Shown here: positions 11,199-24,195 of the stretch, in pieces
How positions within the stretch are numbered: position 1 is the stretch's first letter
How the letters are laid out: every line of letters starts with the position of its first letter
Made by a program: the position numbers and the translations under genes
Notes under the pieces: model-generated
The model's input: only the letters and a program-made list of their open reading frames with translations
What the model was told of the DNA's origin: nothing
The model's database searches: none
NCBI GenBank assembly: GCA_031761405.1
Contig: JASEVX010000112.1
Location: 558,001 to 622,000 of the forward strand
Length of the DNA: 64,000 nucleotides
Reading direction: 5' to 3'
From: Serripes groenlandicus
Lineage: Eukaryota > Mollusca > Bivalvia > Cardiida > Cardiidae

Positions 11199-12329
11199 GA
11201 TGGACAAGAGTAACTGAAAAACGCAAAACAAATAAATCGATTGGCGTGTGACGTTTGAATCTTACAGCTCTCAATGCATTCAGAGTATGCAATAATTTAA
11301 TGAAATCCATAATGTTTACAATGATAATAGTAAACCTAAAAGTAATATACTAAAACGATTGTGTTGTGAATGATTTTCTTGTTGTTCATCTCCAGTATTA
11401 TACGAGTGTTTGTTATACGCAATTGATTGCAAGCTTCTATTTTGACTGAAAATTTGTCTAAAAATTAACAAGTTGATACGAAAAAAGCATGAACTAAAAA
11501 CAATGTAATAATGTACAAAAGAGTTTTGCATCTCAAAAACAGAGGGCAAGCGTGGCCCCGAAGCGATATTCTGAGTAATATATAAGCAGCATATGCGTAA
11601 CTGCTAATATCGGAGACAATGTCATCAAGATCGTGAACACAATTGTTAGGAAGTTGGCGCTGCATATGAAAGTATCAATAAAGGACATTTGTTATGTTAA
11701 TAAATCTTTTAACAGTTTGTAAGAGGACCACCAAAAAAACATTCCTGTGAAATTTCTTTGATATCAGTCCTATGGTATAGCAGTAGATTTTGTTGAATGC
11801 TATCAGTTTTTTTCAGCTATTTTCTGATGCAGCATGGCAACTAATCAATATGGCTTTAAACAAATTAAGTAGAGGGTCACTGAAGGAACATTTCCGTTAA
11901 TTTACAAATGTATCCTGAAATCAGACAACATATTGTATAGAAATGGATCTTTTCCGTTTTGTCATTTTGCCAATTTTCTTGTGCCGTCTGGCTGCCATGT
12001 TCTTCAATCAATCAAACATTTATTGTACAGTTTGCGATGAGCTCAGTTGGTTACAAACTTCCTTACAAGTATAACTTTGCGACCAGAGGGGATCCAGACA
12101 ATCATTTACATCCGCAAAGTCTTGTCAGAATCTTGTACTTTTGATTCGTCGATGCATTTACTGACTTACTTCAAGTAGGACTTTGTGACTAGAGATGAAC
12201 AAGACAAGCATGCACATCCGCGAGGTCTTGTCAGAGTCCCGACTTTTGATTTGTCGATGTATTCTATATACACAATATACACATGTAGCTGTTATGATAT
12301 ATGTGCTGACTTAGAAGTGGACAACCGGT
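11199..12329. other. Noncoding, nothing recognised
   Basis: AT-rich. Short open frames on both strands (11316-11665, 11959-12144) have no recognisable similarity. A 'gagctcagttggtt' stretch near 12040 hints at an old tRNA-like SINE head. Confidence 0.35.
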
Positions 12330-12540
12330 TAGGAACATTATGCGAATGCACAAATATGCACGGGTTCGATCCCCGGCCTGATCATAAATTCTGCTCTTTA
12401 AATGGTAGTAATGGTGTTTGTTTCTTGGCACTCAGCAGTAAGGTGCTAGCAATACGTGCCCAAAAAACTCAGTGATGTAATTGAAATATTGTTAAAAGCG
12501 GCGTAAAATTCCAAAGAAGGAAACACAAAATTGCATTTTG
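12330..12540 (+). mobile_element. tRNA-derived SINE
   Basis: Box B-like 'gggttcgatccccggcctga' at about 12361, followed by the body and the tail 'attgttaaaagcggcgtaaa', which is the family's 3' end. The 5' part of the tRNA head is weak. Confidence 0.65.
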
Positions 12541-12829
12541 ACCGCAATTGGTATTTCTTTGAGTGGAGCCTCGATGTTTCATTCCGTTACGACGAGTTTT
12601 ATGAATCCAGGGGTCGTGAAGGCCGGCTCTGCCTTTTATTGTTTCCAGTAGTATATGTTTTGAATTAGTCTAGAGGTATTCTTCCTCCAAGGTCAAACTT
12701 GAATATTAGATTAGAAGAAATTCAGTTACCAGGAATTATTTTTGTTTGGAGTAATGGTGAGAGAAAGCCAGGAAAAAAGATTGGGTGAGCATGCCACCGG
12801 GATCAACATGAAATGCAGCTTAACACAGC
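12541..12829. other. Noncoding, nothing recognised
   Basis: No feature identified between the SINE and the minisatellite. Confidence 0.4.
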
Positions 12830-13235
12830 GTTAAACTCCGATGAACTATTGATGTGTGGTTTACTGTTCATTGAAGCTATGATACACAAGGGTATGCGAA
12901 CGAACTGGTCGCTATAGCATGACTGATACACTATTGAAACTGTCGTTAAACTCTGATCAATAAGTGTTGTGTGGTGTATGCAAACGAACAAGGCGCTTTA
13001 TTATTACTGATACATTATCTAAACCGGGTTAAACTCCGACCAATAAGTGTTGTGCGGTGTATGCGAACGAACTAGCTGCTATACTATAACTGATACACTA
13101 TTAAAACTGGCGATAAACTCCGATCAATAAGTGTCGTGCGTAGTATGATAACGAACTGGCCGCTAATACATACAGCATACACTATTTAAACTGGCGTTAA
13201 ACTCCGAACAATAAGTGGTGTGTGGTTGACTGTGC
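12830..13235. repeat. Minisatellite, about five units of about 80 bp
   Basis: Units share 'aaactccgatcaataagtgt', 'gtggtgtatgcaaacgaac' and 'tgatacactatt.aaactg'. Units are 70-90% alike by eye, with indels. Confidence 0.7.
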
Positions 13236-13344
13236 AAGGAAATTTAAAACAAACAAACAAAAAGCGAGCAAACTAGCTGCTATTACATATATGAAAGTTT
13301 GAATAATGAAACACACTAAGCGGCATTCCTTTTTAATTTGATGT

Positions 13345-13985
13345 CAGAAAGACGAAATCTATATTTTCTCGAATACCGACCTGGGCTCTATAATCAGCAC
13401 TATATTCAAATCAGTAGTAATGCTTCTACATGAGCAGAAAGACGATGGCAGCATTTTCCCGAATATCAACCTGGCTCGACATTCAGATCGATATTCAAAT
13501 CGGTATTCGCACTTCTATTTGATCAAAAAGACACAATCACCAATCACCTGGCTCAATATTCAGATATATAACCGAATTGGAAGTCGCGCTTCTAAATAAT
13601 CAGATAGGCAAAATCAGCATTTTACCTAATATCGACAATTTTTGATATTTAGATCTATATTCAAATCGATATTCGTAATTCTACATGTTCAAAAAGACGA
13701 AATCAGCATTTTCCAGAATATCGACCTGGCTCAACATTTAAATCGATATTCAAATTGGTATTCGGCCTTCTGCATGATCAGAAAGACAACATAACAATTT
13801 TACGGAATATGTAACTGGCCCAATATTTCGATCTATATTCAAATCGGTATTCGCTCTAATACATTATCAGTAAGACGAAATCCCCATTTTCCTAAATATC
13901 AAGATGGCTCGATATTCAGGTCGGTATTCGCTCTTACACATGATCAAATCGGTATCCACACTTTTACCTGATCAGAAAGACGAAA
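13345..13985. repeat. Minisatellite, about seven units of about 85-90 bp
   Basis: Recurring phrases 'cagaaagacgaaatc', 'gaatatcgacctggctc' and 'atattcaaatcggtattcg' define the unit. Copies are quite diverged. The open frame at 13904-14143 starts inside it and is not a gene. Confidence 0.7.
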
Positions 13986-14084
13986 TAGAAATGTTCCTAC
14001 GGTCACCCTTTACTATATTTCTTCAAGCCATACTGGTTTGGAGAAAAACATGGCCATCATGGGGCTGTGCATTTTTCCTTATAT

Positions 14085-14460
14085 TGTACAACCAATGTGT
14101 TATCACCTGTGATGTCCGTTCACCTGCCCATCCGTCCGCATGAGAGAGTACTTGTGGGTGCGTGTACAACCAATGTGTTATCCCCTGTGATGTCCGTTCA
14201 CCTGCCCATCCGTCCGCATGAGAGAGTACTTGTGGGTGCGTGTTTCATAAAGCCCACCCACCACCCTTATAAAGACAATTACATAAATATTTTATTTTTA
14301 TTTTCTATAACGGGTATCTCATTTGCATATTAATGTTATTCACTCCTAAAAGGGGGTTGATTACGGAATGAATTGCATACTTCTGGGGTGCACCCACACA
14401 AAAAACAACAAACGAGATAACCCCACAAGTACTCTCCCATGAGTCCGTCCGTCTGGAGTC
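14085..14460. repeat. 78-bp direct duplication with an inverted end
   Basis: 'tgtacaaccaatgtgttatc' starts at 14085 and again at 14163 in two nearly identical 78-bp copies ending 'gagagtacttgtggg'. The inverse 'cccacaagtactctc' lies near 14424, so the segment is bounded by an inverted repeat and may be a small transposable element. Confidence 0.55.
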
Positions 14461-14861
14461 ATTTATTAAGACATGAACTGTTATATTATTGATTTCAATG
14501 TAATGTTACAGAACAACATGTTAACCATTTTGAACACTTCATAGGAAATTAGTGCATGTTTCATTAATTTTGTCACAGTAAAATGAGTTGTTGCCCCTTG
14601 AACTGGTAATGTATAATACCTACTGTGTTTAAACCTTGCGGATTTGATAGTTGGTTAGTTGGATGTCAAACCGACTAAATCTAAGGCGACTAAATGAACG
14701 CTGTCTTTATAACAGTTTTCAGTTAAATCACGGCGCCCAGTTCAACTGTCCATGTTTTCCTAGTTAATTTTCACCAGTATTCAATAGGCCATTCACTATC
14801 GACTGAACCAGGTTATTTTTAGCCCATTGGTGGAAGACGAATTTTGTGTCAACTATTTGGT

Positions 14862-15055
14862 CTGATCACAATAGCTCAGTTGGTTACCACGCTGGCTATA
14901 CAGCTAGGGATTGTAAAATTCGAACCACGGCTTGGTCATTATTTCTTTCTGGCAATTGATATAAGCCTTCCACTGAAGAGAGATGTAGTATTTGAGGGAA
15001 GGTATCCAGTTTCCTTGGTAGGACAAAGCTAGCAATTCACATATGATGAGATGGC
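14862..15055 (+). mobile_element. tRNA-derived SINE, second type
   Basis: A tRNA-like head has box A 'atagctcagttggttacca' and box B 'aattcgaaccacgg' about 45 bp apart. The acceptor ends pair only partly. A non-tRNA body follows ('ataagccttccactgaagag', 'ggtatccagtttccttgg'). The head could be mistaken for a tRNA gene, but the mismatched acceptor and the SINE body argue against that. Confidence 0.6.
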
Positions 15056-16004
15056 CGCTTTGATAGTTATCGTTGAAGGATTTTGGAGATTTCGTCTAAC
15101 TACCATTTCATCAAACTGATGCTATTGAGAAAGTTGGGTAGATATTTTGTATAAATTAACGATTATATCGATATGAAGGTGTTAAGTTACCGATTATAGT
15201 GAAAGACAAACAAACAATTTCAATTAGTTTGAACATTTTATGATTTTAATTTGTAATTTAATTTGTTAGACGAAATATTCAACACCCATCGGTGAACACA
15301 TTAAACTTTTATCTATCCGTCAATTAATTCATGGCTTTTTAACTCACGACCCTTTGATTGATAGCCCTCCTAATTACCGACGTTGTCAATTTAATTCAAT
15401 CGTTTATTTTGCTTTAGTCTTAAAATAAGACGCATGAAAAGAACAATATCATCTACAATATATTCAAATACACATAATTTCACGTGAAAGAGAGGGTAGT
15501 GGGGGTCAATTGATACATATTTTTGGGAAGTCTGAATGAATTACATTGGGCTACAAAGTGTTACAGTTTTCCTCTTTGCGTAAAAACACACTCACCTTTC
15601 AAAACCTGTCTACAACGATCGATGTATCATTATTAACAGGGTCATTGAAATGGCATAACGAAAATATACCTCTCCAAACTACAATAATTTACGTATGTTG
15701 CATGTTGTAGGAACATAGATCAGAAAACGTCTTTGTTCCTGTAAGTTATTAGTTCAATTCATAGTAAACAATGATATTCTTCGTAATCGTCATGATGGAC
15801 GATTAATCATAAGGACAAGTTTACGCTGTAATTCAAAATAGAATAATACAAGATAAGTGCATTATTTGACACATTTATTGCAACCACATAACGTAAACAT
15901 GTAATCTCGACGTTCTCATGGCGATCAATCTTTAATTCTCACGACGTAGCGTGAACTTTTGGAGACTTCCGGTTAATCTCGTGTTTTCGCGGAAAAAGCG
16001 CCCG
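15056..16004. other. Noncoding, nothing recognised
   Basis: No gene, RNA or named repeat seen. Confidence 0.45.
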
Positions 16005-16145
16005 TTTCCATAGCAACGGTGGTTTCTATGGCGACCATACTACAAATGGAACAACTAGAGCCTAGACCCTTCATCCCTACCAAGTTTGGTTGAAATCCGT
16101 TGAATAGTTTTGGCGCTACGGTTGCCACAAACAAACAAACAAACA
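16005..16145. repeat. Dispersed repeat, copy 1
   Basis: The stretch from 'gcccgtttccatagcaacgg' to 'gctacggttgccacaaac' recurs at 16582-16740 with few differences. It ends here in an (AAAC)n tract, as some retroposons do. The open frames across 15973-16468 arise from this repeat. Confidence 0.65.
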
Positions 16146-16581
16146 AACAAGCATACTGCGACGATGGTTCTCTCTTGGCTCTACTCTCACGACACCGCAC
16201 GAATAATGAAACAAGCTATCGAGTTGTCGCGAGAACAGCGTCAAATTTACTTGAATATTTTTTCTCCTCGTGTAAAAGTACGGGAAACGGAAGTTATAAT
16301 GGCTATGTGAAGTGCTCTCTGGTTGGTCGATATTTGGTCGTGTCCGGATTTTTAGCCATTCAGCGATCAGGTAATAGGAAATCATTTATTTTTGTGTCTA
16401 TATATTTAGTTTTGACGTGTATGTGTTTTCCGCGGAAATGGTACCCCTTACGGCAACTCAAATATTAAGAAAACGAAGAGACGGATCAAAAATCGGGACG
16501 ATCATTCGATGAAGCAACTGATGGGCTACACAACGCACACCGAGTGGTTTCTAAATTCGAAAAACTGTGGGAGGAGATGGT

Positions 16582-16840
16582 TTTCGCCCGTTTCCATAGC
16601 AACGGTTGTTTCTATGGCAACCATACTACAAAAGGAACAACTAGAACATAGACCCTTCATCCCTACCAAGTTTGGTCGAAATCCGTTGAATAGTTTTTGC
16701 GCTACGCTTGCCACAAACATTTTACAAACAAACGGACAGAAACGGAGACCGACTTTAAGGGTCTCTAGAAGAGAGAACCAACAAACGGACAGAAACGAAG
16801 ACCGACTTTAAGGGTCTCTGGAAGAGAGAACCAATAACAC
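16582..16840. repeat. Dispersed repeat, copy 2, with 52-bp tail duplication
   Basis: Second copy of the 16005-16145 element. Its end carries 'cggacagaaacg.agaccga' and 'ctttaagggtctct.gaagag' twice in tandem (16735-16835). Confidence 0.65.
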
Positions 16841-16879
16841 TTTAGGGACCGCGTCTCTCTTCACAAAGACATTCAATTA

Positions 16880-17695
16880 AACGTTATGAACCGTGTCTGA
16901 CTTTGGAAATACGTAAACACAACTTTAAGAACCACCCTCGACATTGCGAAGACGTTAAACATAATGCTAAGAACCGCGCCCGACTTTGCAAAGACGTTAA
17001 ATAACATTTTAAAATCAGCACCGACATTGCATAGACTTAAAGGTAAAACTGTGTTAACCGGTGTTAACCGCGCCCTACCTTACCCATACATATATTTAAA
17101 CTTTATTAACCGCGCCCGACGTTTCAAAGACGTAAATTTTAACTTTATGATCCGAACCCGACATTTCACAGAAATAAATTAAAAATCATGATTAACAACT
17201 GACTTTATACAGAAGTAAATTTAAAATTTATGAACTGCACCCGAATTTGCACAGACGTAAACTAAAACTGTATGGGTCGTTTCTGACATTGCACAGACGT
17301 AATATTAAACTAATGAACCGCGTCCGACTTTTCATAGACGAAAATTAAAATTGATGATCCTCACCGGCTTTGCACGGACATACATTTAACTTTATGAACA
17401 GCGCCTGACTTTTCACAAACGTAAGTCTAAACTTTATGATCCACTGCGACTTTATACATATTTAAATTTAAGCCTTAAAAACCGCGCCCGTCTTTGCACA
17501 GACGTTAACTAAAGCTTTATGGATCGTGTCTGACATTCCACAGACGTAAATTTAAACTTTATGAAACGCGGCCGATTTTCACAGACGTAAATTAAATTGA
17601 TGATCCGCACCGACTTTGCACAGTCTTAAATTTAAACTTTATGAACCACGCCCGACTTTGCACAGACGTATACTAAAACTCTATTAAACACATGA
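16880..17695. repeat. Minisatellite, about 19 units of about 41 bp
   Basis: The unit combines 'gaaccgcgcccgactttgca' with 'cagacgtaaattaaacttta' and variants. Units diverge by roughly 10-30%. No coding role is evident. Confidence 0.8.
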
Positions 17696-17699
17696 ACTC

Positions 17700-18036
17700 A
17701 TACATAATCATAATAATACCGCCGAACGTATAACGAATAGCCAGAATCGTTCCAGTATTCTTTCAGATACGCGAAACAAACGGAATGGCAATCGGCCAAA
17801 TGTGACCGCCCCATTACGGAATATAATTATAGTAACGATCGTACGTTTCTTAAACAAACAAGTGTGCGGGCCAAGACAAATGACCAAATAAGTTGACACC
17901 TTTCTAGTTGTTTATCTACTGTTTCACCTTTTTTGACACATGTCTCTATACCATCGCGGCGTATTAATACCTCGTATCACATCTTCTTGTGCTGTATTCT
18001 ATTGGTTTTGTGTGTTTTTTTATTTTAATTTTATTA
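17700..18036. other. Noncoding, nothing recognised
   Basis: No feature identified. Confidence 0.4.
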
Positions 18037-18155
18037 GTGTTTTCCGCCTTCTTCAACAGTTTTTTCAGTTATATCACGGCGTTCCCTGGGTATTTCACCA
18101 GTACTAATGATCTTTGCAACATGACATCAGCCAGTCATTCGTTATGCTACATGTA
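18037..18155 (-). mobile_element. SINE 3' part, reverse
   Basis: Plus-strand text 'ttcagttatatcacggcgtt', then 'tttcaccagtact' and 'acatcagccagtcattcgtt', is the inverse of the family tail and body. Confidence 0.55.
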
Positions 18156-19689
18156 ACCCCACATTCCTAGGCATTTCTTTTTCTACCGCCTCATTTCAAA
18201 ACTAGTGATGCTTCAGGAAAACCAACCTAAAGGTAATAATCACGCGTTTGGAAACAGAACTATCTAAATAGATAATAATATAGGTTATTGCATCAATATC
18301 GGGCAGAACTCCGCCGAAGAACCGAGTCCCAACACAATAGATTCCCATAATTATGCAATAACCTTTTTATTGTATAATTTGATATTGGCTATTTAAAATG
18401 TGTCGTTTTATTTGTTTTAAACACGTCACACTATTAGAAAAGTAACAGTCGTTTTGGATTGTTTAGATAAATAAACATTAACGATATATCGCGCAATTAT
18501 ACTCTCCTTTACGCTGGTTGCTAAGGTCGCAGAAAAAATAATTTACGAACCGCCATTGTTGTCGACTTGAAATTGGAATCGTCGACAAAATGATGTGTAA
18601 CGCCTTTTCTAACAGTGTTTTTCATTAAGAACTCGTGTATTATCTTATTCTTGTATTTACGCCTGGATATTTGTTTTTTTATTACGATTTAGATGCTCTT
18701 TTAAAAGGGCCTTTTGACCCCGCAGTATGTTCAGTAAAGCGAACACACATCTTTTATATACATATAAAGGCTACTGCGTTGATAAATTTCACATCGGAGG
18801 ATAACAAAACAAATCTGAAGACCTACCTTTAAAACAATCATTTGCTTATTCATCCTAGCAGTTATGAATCCCTCGTTATTTGTTGATACACTTATAATAG
18901 ATCGGCAACGACAATCAAAACAACAATTGAGCAATATTATTGATGTACACGTCAAATTATTACGTCAGAAACTACGTACGTATTTACTAGAATAGCTAAC
19001 GCTATAAATAGACCAGATTGGGTTTTGTGTATGTCTATCGTTTTTTCACTACGTGTCATCTATAAAAGATGTACCAAACAATGTCCTATGAACCGTATAA
19101 GCACAGCTTTTTCCTAGGACTATCAGAGAGCCAAATCTTGAGCAAATCACATCTGTAAACTGATTCAAGTCCCGTCTACAATGATACACAGCCTAAACAA
19201 CACAGATGTTTTTTTATTTCATAAATTTATATTTGTAAATATGCTTAATTAGTTGTTTTAACCATTTTGATGGTTCACTTGCCTGCGATGCACTAAGCCC
19301 TGACAGTAACAAAGTAGAAGTAGAAGTTAGCTGGTCTCTAAATCATGAAAGGTTGGATGAGAGCGCTTTGTAACGTTAGTGTATGGAAATAGTTCCGTCC
19401 TTAGCGTCACGTGAAAAAGATTCCAGTGCAATATCAACCCGTGCAATATCAAATGATATTGCATCCTTTGTTCATATGGAAACAAGAAGGACAAATATCA
19501 AAGTATACAATAATAATAAAATATACGACTCTCAGACAAACAGTGCATAACCAGATAAGAATGCGCTGACTTGACCTGAACGTAAAGGAGACAAGTCACG
19601 ACTAAGTATTTGATATACTCCGACAATGGATCGAAAGGGGTCTTCCGGACCATCTTATAAACACTGAATTGGTATAGGGTTAACAGCCA
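18156..19689. other. Noncoding, nothing recognised
   Basis: AT-rich sequence. The open frames at 18635-18955 overlap on opposite strands and show no family resemblance. Confidence 0.45.
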
Positions 19690-19772
19690 GATACCTTAAC
19701 TGGATGCAATATGGCCGCCTCCGTAGTGCGGGAGGTCACGGGTTCGATCCCAGGCCGAGTTATATCAAACAT
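19690..19772 (+). mobile_element. SINE head (tRNA-like) fragment
   Basis: Box B 'cacgggttcgatcccaggcc' at about 19737 sits after a tRNA-like 5' part with a poor box A. The body is not recognisable. Confidence 0.5.
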
Positions 19773-20491
19773 TTAACAATTATATAAATGACTGGCCTTA
19801 TTTGCGCTACACATGCAGCCAAATCGTAAATTGCGAACTATACTAGACAAATGGTAAATCAGCTTTCATTATAAAGATCCAACATGAACGAAACTCAAAA
19901 CTCTTTATACTGTTCATAAATTAGCTAGCGCAAAAGAAAAAGGTTTAAGTTTTTTGTTTTTTTATCAATGTAGGTTTAGATTAGCCCTACCATCTGCTAA
20001 GTTTTATTAGGATATGTTACAATTCATACAAACTTCTAACAAGCTTATGTTAGTAATATCCAAAAAGTGTATATAGTGACCAGACTGTGCAAATACACAG
20101 GCTGGTCTAGATCTACATTGTTCACAACAGCCAACCTAGACATTTTCACATTGCCGGGCTTATATTTAGAAATAAACTACAAACAAAACGATATTTGAAC
20201 ATAAGAATGTTCTTTATCGCATACCGGATATATGTTGCAGTATCGGTACCTGGCTTTGTATTGTACTACGAGTTGGATGAAACAATAGATATCTCGCAAC
20301 ACCGACGGTCGAGAGAAATGTCAATAGTTCTATGCTCCGAGTATAAAATATAAAGACAGGTATCGTTACTGCAGCATAAATTTCCCTTAATCATATACCT
20401 TCTTTACATTTTAAGACAGAATAAAGAAAACATTGACAAGTTTTTTTCTTCTGAATAAAGAATAACAATGTATCATACTTTACACACATCT
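19773..20491. other. Noncoding, nothing recognised
   Basis: No feature identified. Confidence 0.4.
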
Positions 20492-20793
20492 ACGGCAGCT
20501 CTAAAGGGACACACACATTTTTATAAATTACATACGAATTTTTTTTTATCTCGTTCGCACGACATAGTATCTCGTGCGCACGAGATAAACAAAAATCGTG
20601 TGTGTCCTTTTAGAGCTGCCTACGGCAACTCTAAAGGGACACACACATTTTTATAAATTACAAACGAATTTTTTTTTATCTCGTTCGCACGACTTAGTAT
20701 CTCGTTCACACGAGATACTTATCTCGTTCGCACGACTTAGTATCTCGTGCGCACGAGATAAAAAAAATCGTGTGTGTCCCTTTAGAGCTGCCG
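20492..20793. mobile_element. MITE-B, two tandem palindromic copies
   Basis: Copy 1 (20492-20620) and copy 2 (20622-20793) each begin 'acggca.ctctaaagggaca' and end with its inverse 'tgtcc.tttagagctgcc'. The interior holds 'atctcgttcgcacgac' and 'tatctcgtgcgcacgagata' in alternating orientation, so each copy can fold into a hairpin. Copy 2 has an extra internal repeat. No coding sequence is present, as expected for a non-autonomous element. Confidence 0.8.
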
Positions 20794-21670
20794 TACACAT
20801 CGCATTTTGATTGATGAGTAATGGTATGTCGATGACATCACATCATATGTTGGTGGATACAGCATTACATATGTATAACCGTTGTGTTGCATTTGCGTGT
20901 GACAATCTCTATGTAATTGCGCTGGTAAATATGCAGGTATATATTCAAATGCTATATTTAAGTAAAGAGTAAAATATGTTATTTAAGAGTATGCTACTTG
21001 TATATATATCAGCCATCTTGTGCAACAAATTGGATTTTCTTTTTCTTTTTTCTTTTGGAAAAGGAATAGTTATAACTAGTTTGTTAGAGAGCTAATTGAT
21101 GAACAATGGTGATAATTTATTTTAACATTGGTCAGTGGTTTGGGAGGAGATTATATTTCAGAGATCAGCAGTCATGTGCAGCTAAGCAGCGCCATTTTAA
21201 CGATTGATAATCAATAAAGGATAATATATGTGAATTGATATTGAATTTGGGTCGGTGGTTTAAATAGGATATGTCGTAAAAGTATTGTCTTGTGTTTAGC
21301 TCTGATAGTCACCTTGTGAGAGGAAATTAGATGAGTAACTTAAGATATTTGAATTTAAGAATGTTTTAAGCCTTCGCGAGATAAACTGAATTTACTAACA
21401 GCTAGCAATTACAAACCGCATTCTATTTGAACACACCCACCATAACAATACCAATAGCAATTATCAAGTATCATCCGTCTCCTATTGGATGCCAGTTACA
21501 TATTTCAAATTTCAAAACAGTCAACACAACAATACGAACTTGCTTTAACAAACATATTTTCTTTGACGACCGGTCATTGCGTGTACCAACATGTTCCACA
21601 ATTGTAAGACTAGGCGTTTACACGTCGGTATTCATCACTAGTATTGCCTATATATCGCACTAAATAGGCT
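20794..21670. other. Noncoding, nothing recognised
   Basis: A 78-codon frame at 21427-21663 has no recognisable domain. Nothing else seen. Confidence 0.4.
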
Positions 21671-21850
21671 AACCTTCCCACATACAGCCGCTCTTTGACG
21701 CCTCTGCAGCAGACGACTTTTGAAAAAAAAAATCCGTTTGCCACAATGATTTCAAATTTAGTTAAATGATTCAGCTTTTATTTAAAAGAGGTTTTTCCAT
21801 TGATGTTTTCAAAGTCGTCTGCTGAATAATTTTATGTTGGAAAGAATAAA
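21671..21850. mobile_element. MITE-C copy
   Basis: Palindromic. The left arm contains 'cctctgcagcagacgacttt' and the right arm the inverse 'aaagtcgtctgctg', around an AT-rich centre. Other copies lie at 27600, 31160, 34078, 34358, 35128 and 61969. Confidence 0.7.
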
Positions 21851-22114
21851 TGAGCCATTCCATTAAACAAAAAAAAATATGGACTCGGCGTAATCTATGG
21901 ACCCAGATCAGCTTGCGCAGTCCGCGCAGGCTAATCCGGGCCGACACATTCCGTCTCAGAGGGATAGAGGTATACAGTAATGATTAATTGAACAGAAAAC
22001 CCAAAAGAGGCGAAACGTTTCTGTCTGAAAGGGCCTGCGAGGCAAACCTAGTCTGATCCGTGTCGATACTTTACGCAGAGTCCATAATGTTAGTTTTCTC
22101 ATGGAACGGCTCAA
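21851..22114. mobile_element. MITE-A copy, full length
   Basis: Runs from 'tgagccattccatta' to the inverse 'ttctcatggaacggctca', with the internal blocks 'cgcaggctaatccgggccga' and 'aaaagaggcgaaacg'. Length is about 264 bp. The left arm has lost some identity near 21870. Confidence 0.8.
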
Positions 22115-24089
22115 ATTAAAAATCATGTGAAGATTTGTTTTCGTTGGGTGTGGCCTAATTGAGAACTCTGCGGTCAACGATTTTTGAAAAACACATTGAG
22201 ATTTATGTTTAACTTTAATGACCGGTCAATACTTATACTACCGACCTCTACCATCGAGATGCCGGCTGCTTAAACTCCGTCTATTCGTCGTGTCCATCTG
22301 GGTGTATTTACCATCGCCAATCGGCATATTTCCATTTGGCGAGCTGCCACTATTTCATCCTTTCAAATTATTTTTGGGGACTTCTTTTAAGTTCAATATT
22401 TTGATTTAATTTTCCGTTTTTGACTTTTGATTATTAGTTTGTATCCGTTTTTAACCTTTCTCCCGCTTTCTGTTTATATATATGATTATTCAAATATATT
22501 TCCTCCGATTATTAAAAAACTCTCTTGTTGCCTTTTTTATGTAGGTGTTTCAATGATTTCTGGTTTTACGAACCTGTTTATCGTTTGATCCTCCAATCGA
22601 TTAACAGGTTAATTGCTGCGGAACATCACGGGTGACAAAATAAAAGATGCTACACGACTGCGTTGCTATATTAATCCACAATCTATCACTACTTGGCTCT
22701 TTCGAAAATGGCATGCTTTCTGTTTTTCCTTTACGAGATTTATATTTTTTGTCTATAACAGTATACTACCTCAAGTCTGTCGCTGCGAAAGACAATTAAA
22801 AGCTTTTGTAAATAATGCAGACACAGATGAGATGACTCGTAACGATATGCTTCTCCCGAAATCTGCATTGTTTGTCAGTTTAACATTAAATTTTACAACA
22901 TTTCCTGGCGGACAAAAAAAGGTTAGGTGAATTACAAACCTGTTAACAGGAAAGCCGCTGACATCCCTCTTGTATTCACATTAAACAGATGCCTCCCAAC
23001 TAGATCGATACGTCATACACGTGTGTAAGTTTCTAGCATGCAAACAGACACATTTACCATGAACATTGTGCAACAATATTTCTCGACCGATGACCGATTT
23101 CATGCCCTTCAATCCGAATCTTCAACGGCCTAAATTATTTCGTGCGATAACCTGAAATATTATCTTCATATTAAAATTAAAAATATTATGTATTCACCAT
23201 GTGCTAGTTCAGTTTATATGGACTTTGCTGCATACGGCCAATGTTTTACTTAACACTCCGTTCTTTGAGGAATGCAGTTCAACGTAATTGTTTAGTGATA
23301 CTCTGCAGTCATTTTGACGACTTGAAGACCGAAGGAATCTTTGGATTCGTATAGCTTATCTTATTTAGATAATGTGACCATAATGAAATACTTGAATCAA
23401 ATTGCAATGCAAAACTCTATGGTTCATTTAGAGAAGGAAACCGAAGGAAATGTCCGGACCAGACTGCAAACAACTTTGGGTTCAAATGGCTTGGATTATT
23501 CAGTAAAAGTGAATATGTGAACTGCTCATACCAAATTGCGAGAAAGTTTGAAATGCTTGTTGGTTAACTTATTTAGTGAAAAAACTTTGTAATCAAAGAA
23601 AATGATCGGGGCAGACTCTCCAAAGGTCGGGTGTCCTTTACATCGGCTTATTCAGAGAAGTTGATTCGGTAACCAAAGGAAGGAAATGCTTGGATCAGAC
23701 TCCGTGACGGTCGGGAGTCCTTTGGCTTTGCTTAATTAATATATATTTTGCCTATTTTTTAAATCTAACTTGGAGTATTTTGGCTTTGCTGATTCAGGGA
23801 AAATACAGCCTTTGATCTTCGGAAGACTTCATAAGTATTGTACCGAGAACCAAAGCCAGAATTGCTGTCAGATCAATAACAGTGCTTGGGCAAGCCTTTG
23901 GGAATGCTCTTCCAAGAGACCGAAACTATGCCAACAAAAAACAGAAAGGACATGAAAACTGATTTGTTTAGAATGTTCTACACTTGAAGAGATGCCTTTT
24001 GTGTATGTGTATTCATATAACTTTGTAAGTAGCACATGAAGCGCAACATACTTTTGTAATATACTATTTTCGCTATTCAAGTGCACTTG
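22115..24089. other. Noncoding, nothing recognised
   Basis: The longest open frame (22613-22930, +, 105 codons) has no recognisable motif and contains a dispersed-repeat phrase ('cagacacagatgagatgact'). No gene is called. Confidence 0.45.
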
Positions 24090-24195
24090 CTTGTTATATC
24101 TCTTTCAGCGCAAATGGCAATATTACGTTTTCTGCAAGTAATGCAGATTCAGATGAGTCAGCTCGTGACGAGCTGTCTCACATGAAAATAATATA
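24090..24195. mobile_element. MITE-D-like fragment
   Basis: Contains 'atgagtcagctcgtgacgag' and the perfect palindrome 'cagctcgtgacgagctg' after 'ctctttcagcgc'. The same combination recurs at 26410-26620, 53299-53425 and 54290-54475. Confidence 0.5.

Noticed and set aside
14862..14936. Possible functional tRNA gene
   Set aside because: Boxes A and B are good but the acceptor stem pairs incompletely and a SINE body follows directly.
16100..16468. 122-codon open frame on the + strand
   Set aside because: Begins in a dispersed repeat with an (AAAC)n tract that recurs at 16582; overlapping frames occur in other phases.
22613..22930. 105-codon open frame on the + strand
   Set aside because: Contains a phrase from a dispersed repeat and shows no domain; likely chance.
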